A DNA stretch of 64,000 nucleotides, taken from assembly GCA_047495785.1 (NCBI GenBank), contig JBLDXI010000015.1, forward strand, positions 2,294,001 to 2,358,000. The letters run 5' to 3'. This stretch comes from Lepidodermella squamata. Its lineage: Eukaryota; Gastrotricha. This document shows, in pieces, positions 21,472 through 31,703 of this stretch (positions are counted from its first letter, which is position 1; every line of letters starts with the position of its first letter). Made by a program: the position numbers and the translations under genes. The notes under the pieces were generated by a model that saw only the letters and a list, made by a program, of their open reading frames with translations, ran no database searches and had not been told where the DNA came from.

Positions 21472-24367
21472 ATGGAAAAATTAAGGCAGACTCTGCTATG
21501 CCACCTGTTTTTAACCATAATAACTGCGTCAGGTAAGCAATAATCAGATTTATCATTTAAAAGTCATAACATTTTTACAAATTTTTCAAATTTTAAGTGA
21601 ATCTTTTATCATTTTAATGTTTAGTATGCTCGGCGGAAAATCTTGGTATAATGTATCCAGAGTATCTTTCGAGCGGAGATGAGGATGACACGTCAGAGGC
21701 CGAAGCCGAGGCTGATTTTCTAGTCGATATTGCCCTTGAAACTACGACGAGTGAAAGCGAGGATTTTTCTTCATCGACGCCTGGTCCCAATTTCAAACCC
21801 ATGCCGGCGTATTTAATGCTGACAACCGAGGAGCCTGACAATGCCACGATGGAGGAGATTCAAGAATTTTTTGTCTCAAATAAATCGCTCGATTTAGCTC
21901 ATATTAAACGGCTATTGAAAGTGAGTTTCTATCTTAATTTTCTTAATTTTCATAAATAATTTTGCCTTAGCAACGACTGAGGGTAACTACTCCAGTTCCA
22001 AGCAGAGTGACGGCTGCTCCATTATGTGAATTTACAGAATGCTCTTGTTATCAAGTTTCGGGTCCAGAGGGTCCTCGCGGCCCGCCAGGCCCTAGAGGCC
22101 CACGAGGCCCTCCTGGGCCAGATGGGATACCTGGCACCCCAGGCGAGCCGGGACTTAAGGGCGACAGAGGGCGCCCGGGTCGCCCTGGGATCGATGGGGG
22201 TCCAGGTCCCAAAGGTGATCCGGGTCCTGATGGGATACCGGGAGAACCTGGGCTGAAAGGTCTGATGGGTTGCATGGGTAGGCCAGGGTCATCGGGGCCC
22301 ATAGGGCTACCGGGTCCTCCTGGTGCGAAAGGTGAGCGTGGCGACGATGGGCCTAATGGATGTCCCGGCAAAGACGGAAGGAACGGTGCGCGAGGCTGGC
22401 CGGGTCAAAGGGGTGAACCGGGTGATCAGGGGCCTCCTGGACCGAAAGGGGAGCCGAGCAGTTCTATCTCATTACCTGGAGCTAAAGGCGTCCGAGGTGT
22501 TCCAGGTAGGAAGGGATTAACAGGGGAACTATGCCTTGATGGAATTCCCGGCCGCCGTGGCGATAAGGGTGATCGTGGCGATCTCGGAGAAAAGGGTGAT
22601 CAAGGTTCCCAAGGACCTCCGGGCGCTAAAGGGGCGCCTGGTGTGGTTCGAAATGGTTTGAAAGGTCGAAAAGGTGAAAAAGGAGACCAAGGCAATGCTG
22701 GCGAGGTAATAATCATTTATTACAACAAAAACATCATTATAAAATTAATTTTTTTTTAGCCGGGTGCTCCAGGTGCGAAAGGAATGAAAGGTGCAAAGGG
22801 AGTAAGAGGTGAGCGTGAATTTTAAGATTTACTAACTACTAATAACTTTATCTTTTACAGGACCCGAAGGCTCTTCTGGAAGGAATATCAGGATTGATGG
22901 GCTCCCGGGCGCCAAAGGCGCAACTGGTCCGAAGGGTGATCGAGGTGACCCAGGGCGCCCAGGTGAGGTTGGAGTTCCGGGTGCGAGGGGTGAGCGGGGA
23001 GCGAAAGGTGAATTGGGTGATCCGGGCCCAGATGGCCCTCCTGGTACGCCTGGCTCATGCAATGCAGCTACTGACAGTCTAAAAGGTGACAAAGGAAATC
23101 GTGGTCGCAGTGGTCCCGATGGTGAAGATGGTCTCGATGGCCAACAAGGTCCTCGAGGACCAAAGGGTGAAAGAGGTGAGCCAGGCGCCCCAGGAATTAC
23201 TGGACCAAAGGGTGAACCGGGTATTCCTGGTCGGAATGGTACAAAAGGAGCGAGAGGTGTCGATGCCGATAACGACGACGTGATTCCTGGTCAAAAGGGT
23301 GCCAAAGGGACCAAAGGCGCCCGTGGAGCCCTAGGAAAGCAGGGCATCGAGGGTGAAAAGGGCGAAGAAGGACGGGGCCCTAAGGGTGCAGTCAAAGGTC
23401 GGCGAGGCCCTCCTGGACCACCGGGTCGCAAAGGTGATCGGGGGCCTATTGGTCAAAAGGGTGATGCGGGTGACGAAGGAATAACAGGTGAGCGAGGCCC
23501 TGCGGGTGATCGAGGCGAACCTGGACCCAGCTGCGGAGCTTCCTACATGACCAGCCACATTTACGCGATTCATTCCCAATCAACACAAACCCCAATCTGC
23601 CCTCAAAGGGACCATATACTACTATGGACTGGGTTCAGCCTACTTCACACTGAGGATGATACGAGGTCTCACGTCCAAGATTTAGGCAGGCCCGGGTCGT
23701 GCATTCGGCATTTCGAAGCAATGCCATTCATCTTTTGTAGCTCGAGTGAAATTTGCACATGGGGCGCTAGAACTGCCACGTCGTACTGGCTAGCCAGTAA
23801 TAATAGGAATATGTTCAAGTCTTTGTCCGAATTTGAGGACGCAAGAGCCCAACCGATTCGCTCGGATGAGGAAAAGTTGAGGCAAATTTCGAGATGTGCG
23901 GTTTGTTTGTCCTATGGTCCAATTCTAGCGATTCACTCGCAAAATTCAACTCTCCCGGATTGCCCATCGCCAGCCTGGGAAACTTTATGGACTGGTTACA
24001 GCTACGCTATGGTAAGCCTCCTTAATATTAATTTAAGTTTTCGATAAATATTTCAAAAATTTATTTTGAATTATTTAAAATTTTAAAAATTTAATTTTTT
24101 CAGCACACAGTTGGATCGATGGGAGGTGGCCAATCGTTAGCTTCACCAGGAAGTTGCCTTCGCGAGTTTCGGCACCATCCTTTCATTGAATGCACAGCAG
24201 CTGGCGAGTGTTCTTACTACACAGAAAAAATGTCCTATTGGCTAATGGCTGCTGATCGGGCGTCAAGGCGGCGATCGAATAGCGTCATTAGGCGGCAAGA
24301 TGAAGCCATTGACGCAATAGCCCGATGTCGCGTTTGCACCTTGAGCACCGCGGCGATTTATTATTAA
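21472..24367 (+). CDS. Short collagen with a type IV-like NC1 domain
   Basis: Six exons (21472-21532, 21625-21920, 21971-22705, 22760-22808, 22861-24011, 24104-24367); all junction phases agree, giving 851 aa. Residues 1-20 are a signal peptide. Residues 21-149 are acidic and Ser-rich, ending in a small CEFTECSCY Cys cluster. A Gly-X-Y triple-helical region with a few interruptions runs from about 150 to 603. The C-terminal NC1 region (about 605-851) has two C4 repeats with 12 Cys in all, and hallmark motifs [19 protein letters not shown] and [13 protein letters not shown]. Collagen IV chains are usually about 1,600-1,750 aa with roughly 1,400 collagenous residues, so this is about half length and lacks an obvious full 7S domain. 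It may be a spongin-short-chain-like relative or a derived collagen IV. AATAAA lies at 24420-24425. Confidence 0.88.
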
Positions 24368-24747
24368 TATTACACAGCAACAGCAGTTTTTTAACGATTA
24401 AATGAAATGAAAAGTGAAAAATAAATTCGAAACATTTGACGATAAAATACCCTCTTTTTCGCAAGCTGGCTAAAAAAAAGGATTGCTGCAATAGATGTGT
24501 ATGCGAAGATTGAGAAACAGCCCGAGCAAAAGTATAACAATTGTTTGCACTCCATCAACTAAACAATGGTTTTGCAATGGCAATGATGAACCAGCTACTT
24601 TTTTGGGGAAAAAACTCATGTAATTTGGGTACGTTTTCTTGGATTGCGTCTTAATCAATTAGATGGCAACTCGGAAATGAAAAGAATGAAAATGCATATT
24701 TCCGCTATTCAACAACCTTTGACCTTTAGCTGAAGAGATTTTATGCG
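24368..24747. other. 3' UTR of the collagen gene and intergenic sequence
   Basis: The poly(A) signal lies at 24420-24425. The rest is non-coding. The last 30 bases (GACCTTTAGCTGAAGAGATT) partly resemble the sequence before the second tRNA-Phe gene. Confidence 0.4.
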
Positions 24748-24820
24748 GCCGAGATAGCTCAGTTGGGAGAGCGTTAGACTGAAGATCTAAAGGTCCCTGG
24801 TTCGATCCCGGGTCTCGGCG
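24748..24820 (+). tRNA. tRNA-Phe(GAA), copy 1
   Basis: A 73-nt cloverleaf with acceptor GCCGAGA/TCTCGGC and anticodon loop CTGAAGA (anticodon GAA). The T arm is CCTGGTTCGATCCCGG. Several T-rich runs follow within 35 bases and could stop RNA polymerase III. The gene is identical to the one at 32138-32210. Confidence 0.95.
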
Positions 24821-25001
24821 ATCTCTTCTTCTCATTTTTTATTATTTTTTAATATTTTTGCAAGATTTTTGTTTGTTTGTACTGATGTATTTAGCCAAAA
24901 AAAGTTGTTTTTCCAATATTTTCCAGACACAAGATTAGAGATTATATCGAAGCGGTAACTAAACGCAGTCATTTTCGCAGCTTTCATCGAATTCAGGTCG
25001 C

Positions 25002-25658
25002 TCAAGGAGTCGGGGTGCTTGTCATATTAGCGGGTGGTGTCTGCATCATCATTTCAGCCGCCATGCCTTTTTGGCACATAAGCGTGACAGCCGTATATAG
25101 GGCAATACACTTTTCGCCGAGTGTCTGAGAAACCTTTCCAATAAGGCCGCCCGTCGTGTCTTGCCGTGGATCAGCCGCGGGTGGCTTAACCGAATCGGGC
25201 AAAAGATCAGCCTGGCCACAATGAGGGTCCAGGTTGCATTTGTCAGCCGTGCAGTAACAGAGCAACTTCATAAAAAATGCCACTAATTAATGATTTTGCA
25301 ACGGGGTCACCATCAAATAATTTACTTGGCTCGAAACTGGCGAGTGAGTAATCATGATGTGGTTCATTTCAGTTCCAGATGAGCAGCCCAAATCAACCCG
25401 TGACACACCGACGTACTTCACCACCATACGTTGGCAGGAGCTGCATCCGGCTTGTATAGTTAGGTTATTCGCTGCTAGGTCCATTGACCCACCATAAATG
25501 ACGTTGTTATATACCCCTCCAACATAGCAGGAAACCTCACCTGTGCAAAAATTTGAATTTTCAAAATAATTTCGATAATTGATTATCTAACCCAAACATC
25601 CATGGAAGTAAGAGGCTGCGATCAAACAGGCAGCAAGGGCAAATTGGATTGACGCCAT
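25002..25658 (-). CDS. Small secreted Cys-rich protein, ET/Ly6-like, copy 1
   Basis: Minus strand, three exons (25658-25592, 25540-25326, 25265-25002) with introns of 51 and 60 nt; the product is 181 aa. A signal peptide (1-22) is followed by a Cys pattern CY..GC..C...GC...LCYCTADKCN, which recalls three-finger/ET-type modules ending in C-C-x-x-D-x-C-N. The C-terminal half is Pro/Thr-rich with one further Cys pair. It is paralogous to 31046-31703 on the other strand: same signal peptide, GCxxC and CxCxxxxCN motifs, an equivalent last intron and the same C-terminal C(I/S)..(T/N)LM motif. The two lie head to head about 5.4 kb apart, with a retrotransposon between them. Function unknown; an extracellular role is likely. 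Confidence 0.75.
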
Positions 25659-25988
25659 TTCTAACTCGAAGTTATATATGATGTTGCTACACCTTCAAAC
25701 GGTCTGAAATTAGCTTATGCACGTGTCAGTAGGGCTTGGAACTTGGAACTAAACAAAAATGCACCTAATTACAATCGATGGTAGCCGTATATGTTTGGCC
25801 GTTGGAATCTGGCATATCGAGATTTTATTTGTACAACCATCCGCCTCTCGGCGCTCTAGGCGCGATAACTTATGCCACGTAGATTAGGTTAAAGTAGTCG
25901 ATAAAATATTCATGTGGAAGTTTTTAGAAAAATCTGAAGAATTTACAAAACGGAGTTTATAAAACATATTAAAAACGAGCGTGTGTAG
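25659..25988. other. Promoter side of the Cys-rich gene and 3' flank of the retrotransposon
   Basis: Non-coding. ATATAAC near 25673-25679 on the plus strand (GTTATAT on the minus strand) is a possible TATA box for the minus-strand gene. The retrotransposon 3' end lies in the upper part, but neither a poly(A) tail nor a target-site duplication could be recognised. Confidence 0.35.
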
Positions 25989-28892
25989 TTAATTGGTGTC
26001 AAATGTTATCCAGTTCCTGGGGTCGATTTGGAGGTTGTAAGCGGGCTTCGGTTGATTTCGAATATGCCACGCTGGACAGCGTTTTTCAATTTCATGTGCT
26101 GTATCGGTAGACGGTGTCAGGGTCGATATGTGGTCTAGATACTTGGCAGTTACGAGTGAGCTAGCGAGACAGCGTTCGCCGTATCTCTTTAGGGCTTCAT
26201 CAAATTTGAGGTCGATGCCGGGGACTCCGGCAAATGCTATGACGTCGATAGGGTGGGTTTCGTGAGGAAGGCTCAAAAGGGCTCTCAGGCAGTAGGCTTG
26301 CAGGTCCACCAGGCGGCTCAAGGATGAAGGGCTCAGGCAGGACCAGGCAGGCGCACCGTAAAGTAGGATCGGCTCCAAAAGAGTCTGGTAAAACAAAACA
26401 CAAACCCTTTTGGGTAACAACTTAGTTTTTAAAATCCCATACAGAGACCCGACGCGTTGTCGGATCTTTGACGCGATTACGTCGATGTGATGCGACCAGG
26501 ACAATTGTGGGGTCAGATGCAGGCCCAGATACCGCACCTGGTTGACTTGAGGGATGGCTTGGCCATACAGCTCGAGATGGATTGAGGGAGGTGTATTTCC
26601 GTAGTGGCCGAAGATGATAGCCTCGCATTTTTGCGGGTTCAGCATTAGTCGCCATCGTTTACACCACCTTTCGGTGGCACTGAGCCTTTTTTGCAGGCGC
26701 TTGACACAGACATTGTAGTTGTCGCCATATGCCCAGTTGATGGCGTCGTCGGCGTAAGTGCCTTTGGCGACACGACGTGCTCCGTCATCAGGGTTACAGC
26801 TTTTGGGCTGCATGTCGTTGGCATAAAAAATGAAAAGAAGCGGTGACAAGGGCGAGCCTTGCGGCACGCCGCAATAGATGTTCCTCGTTGCAGATAGCTC
26901 GCTTCCCACTCGGACTTGAAATGATCGGCCACGCAGGAAGTCAGAGACCCACCTTACTATTGGCACCGGTACCCCCGACTGCTCTAGCTTGAGACGCAGC
27001 CCGTCGTGCCAAATACAATCGAAAGCTGCTTTAAAATCCAGTAAAAGTGCAACAAGTTTCTTACGTTTCGCTATCGAGAGGCCTACATCGCTGATAAATA
27101 AAAATAAGGGGTCGTTGGTAGAATGTAGTGGCTGAAAACCGAATTGGTGTCGTGGTAGTAAATTGTTCAGAATTAAAAATCGATATAAAAACTTGGCAAC
27201 AACAATTTCGAGACCTTTTGCAATCGCTGGCAGAAGAGAAACCGGCCTGTATGAGTCCGGCAACCTCGAGTCCTTACCCTCTTTGAGAATTGGGATGATG
27301 ATGGCGACTTTCCACTTTTTCGGTACATAGCCGCAGTTTAAGCTGAGCTGGTACAGATACCTCAGATGTTTTGCCAAATTCTTACCTCCATGTTTCAGTA
27401 GGACGTTAGACACGTTGTCGCGGCCCGGAGCCTTCCATTTGAGCGATTTCATCATCTGCCTTACCGCCCATTTCGGGACCCTTACCTGGACCCGCTTGGG
27501 TATGACACCTAGGGGCTTCATTGCTTCGCTTTTTGACATGTCGTCGGTAGTTTGGTCCCAAAATCGCTGGTCTTCTGTCAAATTTGAGGTTATCGGCGGA
27601 CCTTTCAGAACATTACCAAATGTTTCGGCAAGTAGCTCGCATTTGGCAGCATCGTCGGTGACTCCTAAGCCTTTCGAGTTGGTTAAGATAGCAATTTTAC
27701 GGTTTCGGCGTCGTCCTATGAGACGGCCGTTTACGGCTTGCCACGCTTGCCTTGTCTGATGCTGTTTGAATAGTCTAGCTAGCCTTTGAAGAAATTTTTC
27801 ACAAGCACGAAGTTTTTCTTGAGCAATCAGAATTTTGATTTCTTTGTTCAGCCTATTCACACTGGATTTGGCTTCGGAGGAATTTGTTTTGTCAAAAAGT
27901 CGCTGTAATTTATTTCTTTGCTCTAGTAGCGTAGCAATCTCTTTTGTGAGACGCCAGCTTGAAAGCTTGTATTCCTTACTTTTGGGTATAGTTTCGGCTG
28001 CCGCCCGCTGGATTGCTTCGACAATCGCGTCTGAGTAAGTCTCGATGCTTTCGACCGGGTCTCCTGGCTTGGGTTTAACAGGGTCGGCGATCTCCGCGAG
28101 CCAATGCTTCAGCCGCTCCTCGAAGCGGGTCCAATTGGCTTTGAAAAAGTCGAGTCTAGGTTCGTAGTTGTTTGCCGCTTCCGGGGGGTCTGGACTGGCT
28201 CGAAAGTTCACTTTAATTCTTGTGGCACAGTGGTCGCTGCCGTACTTGTCCTCGACCACGGCCGGACCCGTAAGGAGTGGGAGCACCGCCTGATTCGCCA
28301 ACCATATGTCGATTTGTCGACCATAACCACTGTGCGAGAAGTGGGTTGGGGTGCCGTCGCTCATCAGAGTGTGACCTTCCGAGTTTAGCCATGCAGCCAG
28401 GGCGGTTCCTGCTGGGTTTTTGCTGATGGGGTCGGATAACGTGGGGTGCCAGCAGTTTAGGTCGCCGGCAAATAAGCATGGTTGGTTTGGGTCGGTCGTG
28501 CCACCTAAAGCTATGTTCAAAAAAGTAAGATCAAGAGGGTAATTTGGAGAGCTGTATCCAGTTGCAACTGTGAGCTTTCGACCGTTTGAATCTGCCACTT
28601 TGAGTGCGAGCCACTCGCTGTGGTCAGTTGCGTATTGGAATGCTTCGACCACTCGAATTGAGTTCTTCACTGCTATTGCCACGCCGCCGTACATAACATT
28701 ATTTGTTGCCTTTTCTTTCCTATCTAACCTGAAAACAGTAAAATTTGGGATGTGAAAGTCATCGTTATCGTCTAGCCATGTTTCGTTGATGAGCAAAATA
28801 TCTAACATCAATGTTTGTATCAAAAAAATAATCTCAGCTAATCTCAACGTTACTTTGCAATGACCCGAATTCCATTGCCCTACCCAACACAT
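25989..28892 (-). CDS. LINE ORF2: apurinic-type endonuclease + reverse transcriptase
   Basis: 967 aa, starting at ATG 28892 and overlapping the end of ORF1. The N-terminal 230 residues are an exonuclease/endonuclease/phosphatase-fold domain (LLINETWL, GDLNCWHP, SDHCATRI motifs). After a basic linker comes the reverse transcriptase (about 480-760): WKVAIIIPILKEGKD, SYRPVSLLPA, a conserved GVPQGSPLSPLLF and the catalytic TYADDA box. A C-terminal region follows with IHLELYG, YLGLHLTPQLSW and RCLAS motifs. No RNase H domain is seen. The domain order fits jockey/CR1-group LINEs. All key catalytic motifs are present. Confidence 0.92.
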   Translation of the reverse strand: MCWVGQWNSGHCKVTLRLAEIIFLIQTLMLDILLINETWLDDNDDFHIPNFTVFRLDRKEKATNNVMYGGVAIAVKNSIRVVEAFQYATDHSEWLALKVADSNGRKLTVATGYSSPNYPLDLTFLNIALGGTTDPNQPCLFAGDLNCWHPTLSDPISKNPAGTALAAWLNSEGHTLMSDGTPTHFSHSGYGRQIDIWLANQAVLPLLTGPAVVEDKYGSDHCATRIKVNFRASPDPPEAANNYEPRLDFFKANWTRFEERLKHWLAEIADPVKPKPGDPVESIETYSDAIVEAIQRAAAETIPKSKEYKLSSWRLTKEIATLLEQRNKLQRLFDKTNSSEAKSSVNRLNKEIKILIAQEKLRACEKFLQRLARLFKQHQTRQAWQAVNGRLIGRRRNRKIAILTNSKGLGVTDDAAKCELLAETFGNVLKGPPITSNLTEDQRFWDQTTDDMSKSEAMKPLGVIPKRVQVRVPKWAVRQMMKSLKWKAPGRDNVSNVLLKHGGKNLAKHLRYLYQLSLNCGYVPKKWKVAIIIPILKEGKDSRLPDSYRPVSLLPAIAKGLEIVVAKFLYRFLILNNLLPRHQFGFQPLHSTNDPLFLFISDVGLSIAKRKKLVALLLDFKAAFDCIWHDGLRLKLEQSGVPVPIVRWVSDFLRGRSFQVRVGSELSATRNIYCGVPQGSPLSPLLFIFYANDMQPKSCNPDDGARRVAKGTYADDAINWAYGDNYNVCVKRLQKRLSATERWCKRWRLMLNPQKCEAIIFGHYGNTPPSIHLELYGQAIPQVNQVRYLGLHLTPQLSWSHHIDVIASKIRQRVGSLYGILKTKLLPKRVCVLFYQTLLEPILLYGAPAWSCLSPSSLSRLVDLQAYCLRALLSLPHETHPIDVIAFAGVPGIDLKFDEALKRYGERCLASSLVTAKYLDHISTLTPSTDTAHEIEKRCPAWHIRNQPKPAYNLQIDPRNWITFDTN

Positions 28893-30472
28893 GATGACTT
28901 ATCGGGAGGGGTCGATTTGTTACCATGATTGTTCAAGTGCTTGGCCGTCGCGGGTTTACTGGGTTTACCTGCTGGGACATCCGTGCTTCGGACATAGTCC
29001 CCTGAAGTGATCTGGCCCCACTCTCTTGCGGCCTCGTCGTGTGTGGGTGCTGGCGTCTGCATGGTGGCTAGGAAATTTGACATTGTGCGAAAGTTCACCT
29101 CAAGGCGGGATATTGCGTCGGCAAGTGTCTGGAGCTTGGAGTGAAGATCGCCTAGCAGCTGGCTCCTTAGCTTCTCGACGACAAGTGGGGCAATCTTCGT
29201 GGCGATATCTTCCATTAGCCGGTCGCTGTGAAATATCTGTTTGGGCTGGATTTGCCAGGCCGGAGTTATTGGTGGAGGAGCTGGTATGAATGTCGGTTGT
29301 AGCGGCGGCGACGCCTCGTCAGTAGGAGCTCCTGTGTCTTTTCTACCTTGAATTTTGGCAATTTTGGAAAGAACACGCTCTTCGTCACGTTTGACTGCAT
29401 TAACGACTGCCTTGCAACCACCCCAGTTCGCCGAGTGTGGACCGTTGCAATTAGCGCATTTACGAGCACTCGGCTTGTCCTTCAGTTCGCAATCTCTGGT
29501 GTAATGCTCGCCGGCACACCATCCGCATTTTTTGACGGTTGATCGGCAGTGCTTGGTCAGATGATCGTGGCTTTGACAAGCGTTGCACCTGATGGGGTGG
29601 TGAACAGCTTTCAACTCCTTGCCTTTGATCCTGCATATGCTGAAAAGTAACCCATCTCCCTTGGTTAATTGCTTCGCCAGCTCCACTGTTTTCATGTAGC
29701 AAAATACTTTACCATGGGTAACTGCGACGTCTTCGACCTTCTCGGCCCATTTCGTCTTTATCGCTTCTGCTGAGATCGTGCTGGGGAACCCTGTGCATTC
29801 GACAGCTCGCCCTTCAGCCTGCGCTGTTTTACGAGCATCGTTGGACGTTGGTTTACGTTGGTTTGTCTTGGCTTCATCTGGGAAATATTCATAATATTTC
29901 TCCGTGCGATGAACTCGAATGCCTCCCCCGAAGGCGTCTTCCGCCCAGCCTTTAAGAATCATAGCATCAGATGCCATTTCGGGGGTTTCAAAGGTGATTC
30001 GGGCTCCTCCCATGCCAAGGACGACCAGTCTGGAAATTCTGACCTTACCGTCAGTTGCTCTGTCGAGTTCCGTGATCATGTCGCCGTCATTTTTAAAATC
30101 GGGCGAAATGTCGTCGATGACTACCACGCACTTTTCGCGCGCGCGAGCGGCAGCTTGCGCCGCCTTCTTGGCATCTTCGCTTTCCCGTGATTCCTGTTCG
30201 TAGGTCGGAGTTTGGCTCATCGAGGATGCCCTCCCCTTGGTGATGGTTCCGGGAGTTTTGCGGCGAAGATCTTCGTTGGTTACTGGCTTTTTTGCCGTAG
30301 TACCTGCGCCGTTAATTACCTTTGTCGCTGGTTCTCCGGTTGGTGATGGCTGCGAGGCCCTCGACGGTGACTGTTGTCTGCTCGCTGGCGTGGAACCGCT
30401 CCCGCCGATTGCCCCAGGCAGCTGGGAACCCTTGATGGGGATGGAGGGGTTTGAAGGGTGTGCTTCAGACAT
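28880..30472 (-). CDS. LINE ORF1: nucleic-acid-binding Gag-like protein
   Basis: 530 aa. The N-terminal 70 residues are Ser/Pro-rich and disordered. A central region (about 110-260) resembles an RRM-like/PRE-C2HC domain of LINE ORF1 proteins. Three CCHC-type zinc knuckles follow at about 290-350 (CNACQSHDHLTKHC; CGWCAGEHYTRDC; CANCNGPHSANWGGC). The C-terminus has a helical stretch around the LHSKLQTLADAISRLEV segment that may mediate oligomerisation. It is expected to bind element RNA and act with ORF2. The stop codon lies 13 bases inside ORF2, so translation of ORF2 probably depends on reinitiation. Confidence 0.88.
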   Translation of the reverse strand: MSEAHPSNPSIPIKGSQLPGAIGGSGSTPASRQQSPSRASQPSPTGEPATKVINGAGTTAKKPVTNEDLRRKTPGTITKGRASSMSQTPTYEQESRESEDAKKAAQAAARAREKCVVVIDDISPDFKNDGDMITELDRATDGKVRISRLVVLGMGGARITFETPEMASDAMILKGWAEDAFGGGIRVHRTEKYYEYFPDEAKTNQRKPTSNDARKTAQAEGRAVECTGFPSTISAEAIKTKWAEKVEDVAVTHGKVFCYMKTVELAKQLTKGDGLLFSICRIKGKELKAVHHPIRCNACQSHDHLTKHCRSTVKKCGWCAGEHYTRDCELKDKPSARKCANCNGPHSANWGGCKAVVNAVKRDEERVLSKIAKIQGRKDTGAPTDEASPPLQPTFIPAPPPITPAWQIQPKQIFHSDRLMEDIATKIAPLVVEKLRSQLLGDLHSKLQTLADAISRLEVNFRTMSNFLATMQTPAPTHDEAAREWGQITSGDYVRSTDVPAGKPSKPATAKHLNNHGNKSTPPDKSSCVG

Positions 30473-30736
30473 AACACACCAAAAAGGAGGGGTGGGGGAA
30501 GGAGAAAGGGGGGATGGGGTTTAAGAGGCGCTTATCCCAACTGGTTGTCGGGTTTACAAGCGCCGAAAAACTAAGAAAAATGAATAAATTAATGTAAATT
30601 AGTATAAAGGAGATAGTTGGCTTAGTGCCATAGTATGTTATTTTTTAAGCTTAGTGGTGTTTATAAGAAAAGTAGGTTCGAAAAAAAGCAGAAAAAGCTC
30701 GTGCTATTCAAAACGAAAAATTCTTTGGTTGGAATC

Positions 30737-30950
30737 TAACCACGCAAACACGATAACAAGGCCTGCGCGAGATTTCCATCATGTCATCAGGTCGATAATT
30801 ATAACGTGTTCTATTCTAATTAAAAAAACTGAAAAAATCCTACCCTGGTGTGATGCCATTTTTCAGATAACCACGTAAACACGATAACAAGGCCTGCGCG
30901 AGATTTCAATCATGTCATCAGGTCGATGATTAACGTGTTCTATTCTTATT
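30737..30950 (+). repeat. 131-bp-spaced direct repeat in the promoter of the Cys-rich gene
   Basis: A roughly 82-base unit beginning TAACCACG and containing ACACGATAACAAGGCCTGCG and CATGTCATCAGGTCGAT occurs at 30737-30820 and again at 30868-30950, with only a few mismatches. The second copy ends about 95 bases before the ATG at 31046. It could be a duplicated regulatory element; GATAAC within it resembles a GATA-factor site. The upper copy may instead belong to sequence brought in with the LINE. Confidence 0.6.
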
Positions 30951-31045
30951 ATAGAAGCGGCACAAAAAAACTCAAAAGTTGTGTTGTCATTTGTTTCACC
31001 TAGTTTATAATCTCTGTTTGAATTTTTCGAAACGTTGAACAAAAC

Positions 31046-31703
31046 ATGAGGGCGCAACTCGGTCTGATTGCTGTAGCAGCTTGCTGTCTCAGCTTGGCTC
31101 ATGCAGCAACAAAAATTCAGTGCTTTAACGGTACCGCGCTGGCTATGGGCACAGATACGATTTCTGTGGATCCAAGCGTGCACTCGGCGACTGTCAAAAC
31201 AGCAACAGGCTGCGACTTCTGCAAGATTGACCAGCAAATTATCAAGAGTCCTAACAAAATGGCTATGGTCAAGTTTGGCTGTGAACCATTCCGACCACAA
31301 GAAATCGCCGCTGAGCAGACAATCTCAATCACGAAAAGTGCAACTGTAGATATGGTTAGTATAATATGATCGTTCTCTGCCTACGATAATTTCAATGCCC
31401 CATGTAAATTTTCAGTTCTCCTGTACCTGTGGCGTCAACAACTGCAACGGTTTGCCGAACTGTGCTGTGGGATCGCAGTACATACCATCTGAGCCTTCTA
31501 CGACGGGCCAGACTACTGGAGCGAACCCTGGTCCTATGGGTCCAATGGGCCCAGATGCGTCGGATCGGGATGTTATGCCGCCAGCAAACATGATGACGTA
31601 CATAATGATGAAGGACTCCGAGAAATGCAGCCTCGTGCAAAACCTGATGCTGCAATTTTGCGGCGAAGTTGACCCCTCAAGCATGACAACACCCGCGCCC
31701 TGA
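31046..31703 (+). CDS. Small secreted Cys-rich protein, ET/Ly6-like, copy 2
   Basis: Two exons, 31046-31354 and 31416-31703, with a 61-nt intron (GTTAGT to TTTCAG); the product is 198 aa. A signal peptide (1-20) precedes QCFNG, a GCDFCKI pair and FGC, and exon 2 opens with FSCTCGVNNCN. The pattern matches the paralogue at 25002-25658 and recalls three-finger/ET-type modules. The C-terminal half has a Gly/Pro/Met-rich stretch (NPGPMGPMGP) and two more Cys. The paralogue has one additional 5' intron just after its signal peptide. Function unknown. Confidence 0.78.

Larger units (their letters stand above)
25860..30640 (-). mobile_element. Non-LTR (LINE) retrotransposon, near-intact, jockey/CR1-like
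   Basis: A two-ORF LINE on the minus strand: ORF1 (30472-28880) and ORF2 (28892-25989) overlap by 13 bases. A 5' UTR of up to roughly 170 bases precedes ORF1. Both ORFs are open without stops or frameshifts, so the copy is young and possibly competent. Ends are approximate because no target-site duplication or 3' tail was identified. It lies between the two divergent Cys-rich genes, separating their promoters. Confidence 0.85.

Noticed and set aside
22051-23579. Several Gly/Pro-rich ORFs on the minus strand and in other plus frames
   Set aside because: They mirror the Gly-X-Y coding repeat of the collagen gene; repetitive codons keep other frames open.
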